A stretch of 15,726 nt of DNA, from NCBI GenBank assembly GCA_964409635.1, contig CAYPEL010000052.1, positions 1 through 15,726 of the forward strand, written 5' to 3'. Source of the DNA: CAYPEL01 sp964409635. GTDB taxonomy: Bacteria; Pseudomonadota; Gammaproteobacteria; DSM-19610. The notes beneath the pieces were generated by a model that saw nothing but the letters and a program-made list of their open reading frames with translations, ran no database searches and was not told the origin of the DNA. Position 1 is the first letter of the stretch; every line of letters starts with the position of its first letter. The position numbers were made by a program, and so were the translations under genes. Of this stretch, positions 13,412-15,726 are shown one piece after another.

Positions 13412-14644
13412 TTACTGCTGTCCGGTTAACACGGCCTTATAACCTCTAATTGAATTTTCGAATGAAAATTCTTTCGCCCTATCTATATAAATTTCTTTTG
13501 CAGTAGTTGATGCAATTAACTGCTCAATGGCACGTGCCATGCCTTGTGCATCTCCTACAGCAACGAGGCGCCCTATCTTCCCCTTATCCAGTATTTCATC
13601 AGGGCCGCTCGGACATTCAGTGGCAACAACCGGGCAGCCACACGCCATTGCCTCAATCAAAACATTAGGCAATCCTTCCCAGGCTGAAGAAAGCACAAAA
13701 ACCGATGCGTTCCTGAAATACGGGTATGGGTTTTCAATGTATCCGGGCATATCAGCATCATTAGAAATGCCGAGGTCCTGTATCAATTGCTCTAAATTTG
13801 GTCTTTCTGCGCCCTCACCCATAATTATTAATCTGGCAACAATTCTTTTTCTAAGCAAAGAAAATGCTTTTAGCAGTGTCCTGAAATCTTTTTGTGGCTT
13901 AAGTTTGCCGGCAGCTACGATGACCGGAATTTCTGAATCAGCAAACCATTCATGGCTCACCGGCTCCATGGAGCGCTCGATAATTTCACGCCTATAAACA
14001 GGGTTATGAATGACCGATACGTCATCTTTTGTTAAGCCAAGTAAATTGACGATATCTTCAGCAACACCGCGTGAAGGCGCGATAATTTTGTCCGCTATCG
14101 GGAAATATAAGCGCATCAAATTCGGTACGCTACGTACCCATTTTGATGCCGACTGCGTGGCAGAAGTGGTTATATGATTTCGTACATTGACCACATACCG
14201 CGCCTCAGTCCGGACAACCAGTGATGACATAAGTAAAGCCATATTGGGGTAATTCAGAAATGAAAGTATAGCGCTGGGTCTGGATGTTGCTACGTATTTA
14301 CGAATTCCGTAAACAGGCGGGTTTTCCTTGCCGACGAACCTGAAAAGTTGTCTTAACCATCCTTTCCCGGGTTGCCTGGCAAAATCCCGCGCAAGAAATA
14401 GGCTGTGATAGATTGCTATTATCTGAAAAAGGCGATTGGTAACCCCATTACCAGCAAGCAAGTTAATATCAATAACCGATATGCCGTCGTACTGCGCTAA
14501 TGTCTCGACTAACCTACCTTCCTTTTCCTCCACAAGAAAATCAACCTGATGGCCAGCATCTGCAAGACCTCGGGCGACATTTGCAGACACCTGTTCCGCA
14601 CCTCGTGCCGTCTTGAGTGATCTTATGTATATTGCAATTTTCAT
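13412..14644 (-). CDS. Glycosyltransferase family 4 protein
   Basis: A 410-residue GT-B glycosyltransferase of family 4, which transfers sugars from nucleotide-sugar donors to growing polysaccharide or lipid-linked acceptors at the cytoplasmic face. The N-terminal half begins MKIAIYIRSLKTARGAEQVS, including the Gly-Ala loop near the acceptor site. The C-terminal half has AAGKLKPQKDFRTLLKAF (244-261), IIMGEGAERP, and the EX7E motif with Glu323 and Glu331 in AWEGLPNVLIEAMACGCPVV. Donor and acceptor cannot be told. The gene is AT-richer than most of the window and faces the methyltransferase gene across 337 bp, suggesting the edge of a surface-polysaccharide locus. Confidence 0.9.
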   Translation of the reverse strand: MKIAIYIRSLKTARGAEQVSANVARGLADAGHQVDFLVEEKEGRLVETLAQYDGISVIDINLLAGNGVTNRLFQIIAIYHSLFLARDFARQPGKGWLRQLFRFVGKENPPVYGIRKYVATSRPSAILSFLNYPNMALLMSSLVVRTEARYVVNVRNHITTSATQSASKWVRSVPNLMRLYFPIADKIIAPSRGVAEDIVNLLGLTKDDVSVIHNPVYRREIIERSMEPVSHEWFADSEIPVIVAAGKLKPQKDFRTLLKAFSLLRKRIVARLIIMGEGAERPNLEQLIQDLGISNDADMPGYIENPYPYFRNASVFVLSSAWEGLPNVLIEAMACGCPVVATECPSGPDEILDKGKIGRLVAVGDAQGMARAIEQLIASTTAKEIYIDRAKEFSFENSIRGYKAVLTGQQ

Positions 14645-14981
14645 CTACGGTAATTGAACATCATTCTTACCCTTCGCAATTCTTTTTCTACAATATCACG
14701 CATTTAAAAACTATTTTTATTCCTCGATACCTGTCCGGATGGAAAAATAGTATAATCAGCTGATTGGTGGCGACACACTCGAGCAGGTATATACACTATC
14801 AAACAGGTACGTTCCAATCATATGAAGCTAAAAAAACGGTAGGAAATTTTTATGCCATCAACAGCAAACATCCTGTGTATGCATGGCTTCTAGCAGTTCA
14901 TCCTAACGTTTTTCACTATAATCCACAGATTAATAGAGCGTAATTCATGCTATCCAACTTCTATAAATTAATGTCTAGTTC
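14645..14981. other. AT-rich intergenic region between glycosyltransferase and methyltransferase genes
   Basis: No convincing gene. It must hold the promoters of the two divergent genes. A perfect 12-bp palindrome, AATCAGCTGATT, is at 14754-14765, overlapping TATAAT at 14751-14756; this could be a -10 with an operator, but no -35 fits. A 13-codon ORF (MPSTANILCMHGF) at 14852-14893 follows AGGA but is too short to support. Confidence 0.4.
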
Positions 14982-15726
14982 ATGCTTAAATCTTTGATAA
15001 AACCACTCAAAGCACCTTTCCGGGCAAGCTCCAGGCGACGCAGAAGAGAGAAGAAGTTTAATAAACGGCTCCAGATGCTGGATCAGCAGGCCAGAGAAAC
15101 GGCACTAATAACCAAAGATTTCACACTGCTGAATCCGGAAAAGCTTTACGCCTTTATTCAAGCTATACGTTATATACAAATGCACACTGTTCCGGGAGAC
15201 ATCGTTGAATGTGGCGTATGGCGTGGTGGCGCCATCATGGCTGCCGCCTACACGTTAAATCAACTTGGGAACACTGATAGAAAGTTTTATCTGTATGATA
15301 CCTTTACAGGCATGTCAAACCCAACAGACAAGGATGTGCCTATGCCCGGCACCGGTGATATTGATGCCCCCCAGACGTTCAAGGACTCCCAAACCGGCAA
15401 AGACTCCTCAAGCTGGTGCTGCGCAAGCCTGACAGATGTCAGGGCGAATCTGTCAACGGTGCCTTATGATCAGGATAATTTTTTTTTGTTGAAGGCAAGG
15501 TTGAAGATACCTTGCCAAAAATACGGCCTGACACAATTTCCATTCTCAGGCTCGATACAGACTGGTACGAATCAACCAAAGTAGAAATGGAATATCTAAT
15601 GCCCTTGCTCTCCCCGAAGGGCGTGCTAATCATAGATGATTACTATAGGTGGAAAGGAAACAAGGATGCTGTGGATGAGTATCTCGCCCAGCATCAAATT
15701 CCGATCCTGTTGACCCGTGTAGCCAA
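14982..15726 (+). pseudogene. TylF/macrocin O-methyltransferase-like gene, frameshifted at a T9 run, partial
   Basis: The first part reads as a SAM-dependent methyltransferase of the TylF (macrocin O-methyltransferase) type: IVECGVWRGGAIMAAAY (74-90), KFYLYDTFTGMSNP (101-114) and SLTDVRANL. At residues 166-168 the gene runs into nine T bases (15479-15487) and the frame goes wrong, ending at a TAG at 15582-15584. The alternative frame then continues the family exactly: VEGKVEDTLP, ISILRLDTDWYESTKVEMEY and GVLIIDDYYRWKGNKDAVDE, up to the window end. Ten T bases would join the halves as DQDNFFFVEGKVEDTLP. The run may be a deletion, a sequencing error or a phase-variable tract. Such enzymes can methylate sugars in surface polysaccharides, which fits the neighbouring glycosyltransferase. 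The 3' end is outside the window. Confidence 0.85.

Noticed and set aside
14852..14893. 13-codon ORF MPSTANILCMHGF with AGGA upstream
   Set aside because: Too short to tell from chance; no likeness beyond a vague hydrolase-like start.

Overview
The window looks like chromosomal DNA of a gammaproteobacterium of moderate GC content. The evidence is a MetA-type homoserine acyltransferase, EfpL (YeiP), GreB, a TraR/DksA-family protein, a SprT-like protein, YgiQ, a LigE-type exported DNA ligase, ArfB, and GTAG-type palindromic intergenic repeats. The genus cannot be named from the sequence. Most of it is housekeeping and stress-response content. I see no rRNA, tRNA, CRISPR array, insertion sequence or prophage.

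Layout. Positions 1-2023 hold a minus-strand pair: a P-loop ATPase of unknown role followed 6 bp later by metA, closed by a strong terminator. Positions 2099-5362 hold a minus-strand run: a GIY-YIG protein overlapping a CPA1-type cation/proton antiporter with a nucleotide-binding tail, a small ORF coupled to the antiporter stop but frameshifted, a DUF937 protein with its terminator, and a second small frameshifted ORF. Positions 5379-5469 are an inverted pair of GTAG repeats. Positions 5499-7080 hold efpL, a TraR/DksA-like gene and a SprT-like gene, all minus. A 403-bp gap with a long leader separates efpL from a plus-strand cold-shock gene, and greB starts right at the end of the cold-shock gene's terminator. 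Two near-identical palindromic repeat units then flank ygiQ (minus). ligE (minus), arfB (plus) and two small membrane proteins follow. The right end (13412-15726) begins what looks like a polysaccharide locus: a family-4 glycosyltransferase (minus) and a TylF-like methyltransferase (plus) that is frameshifted at a run of nine T and cut by the window end.

Themes. Several genes adjust transcription or translation under stress: a TraR/DksA-like protein and GreB (both families act through the RNA polymerase secondary channel), a Csp RNA chaperone, EfpL (ribosome stalling) and ArfB (ribosome rescue). The most interesting points are regulatory or structural: the csp-terminator-greB junction, a hairpin over the Shine-Dalgarno of the DksA-like gene, three apparent single-base deletions that break plausible reading frames, the unusual donor-loop residues of MetA, and the unknown ATPase paired with metA. 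I found no convincing novel multi-gene system.
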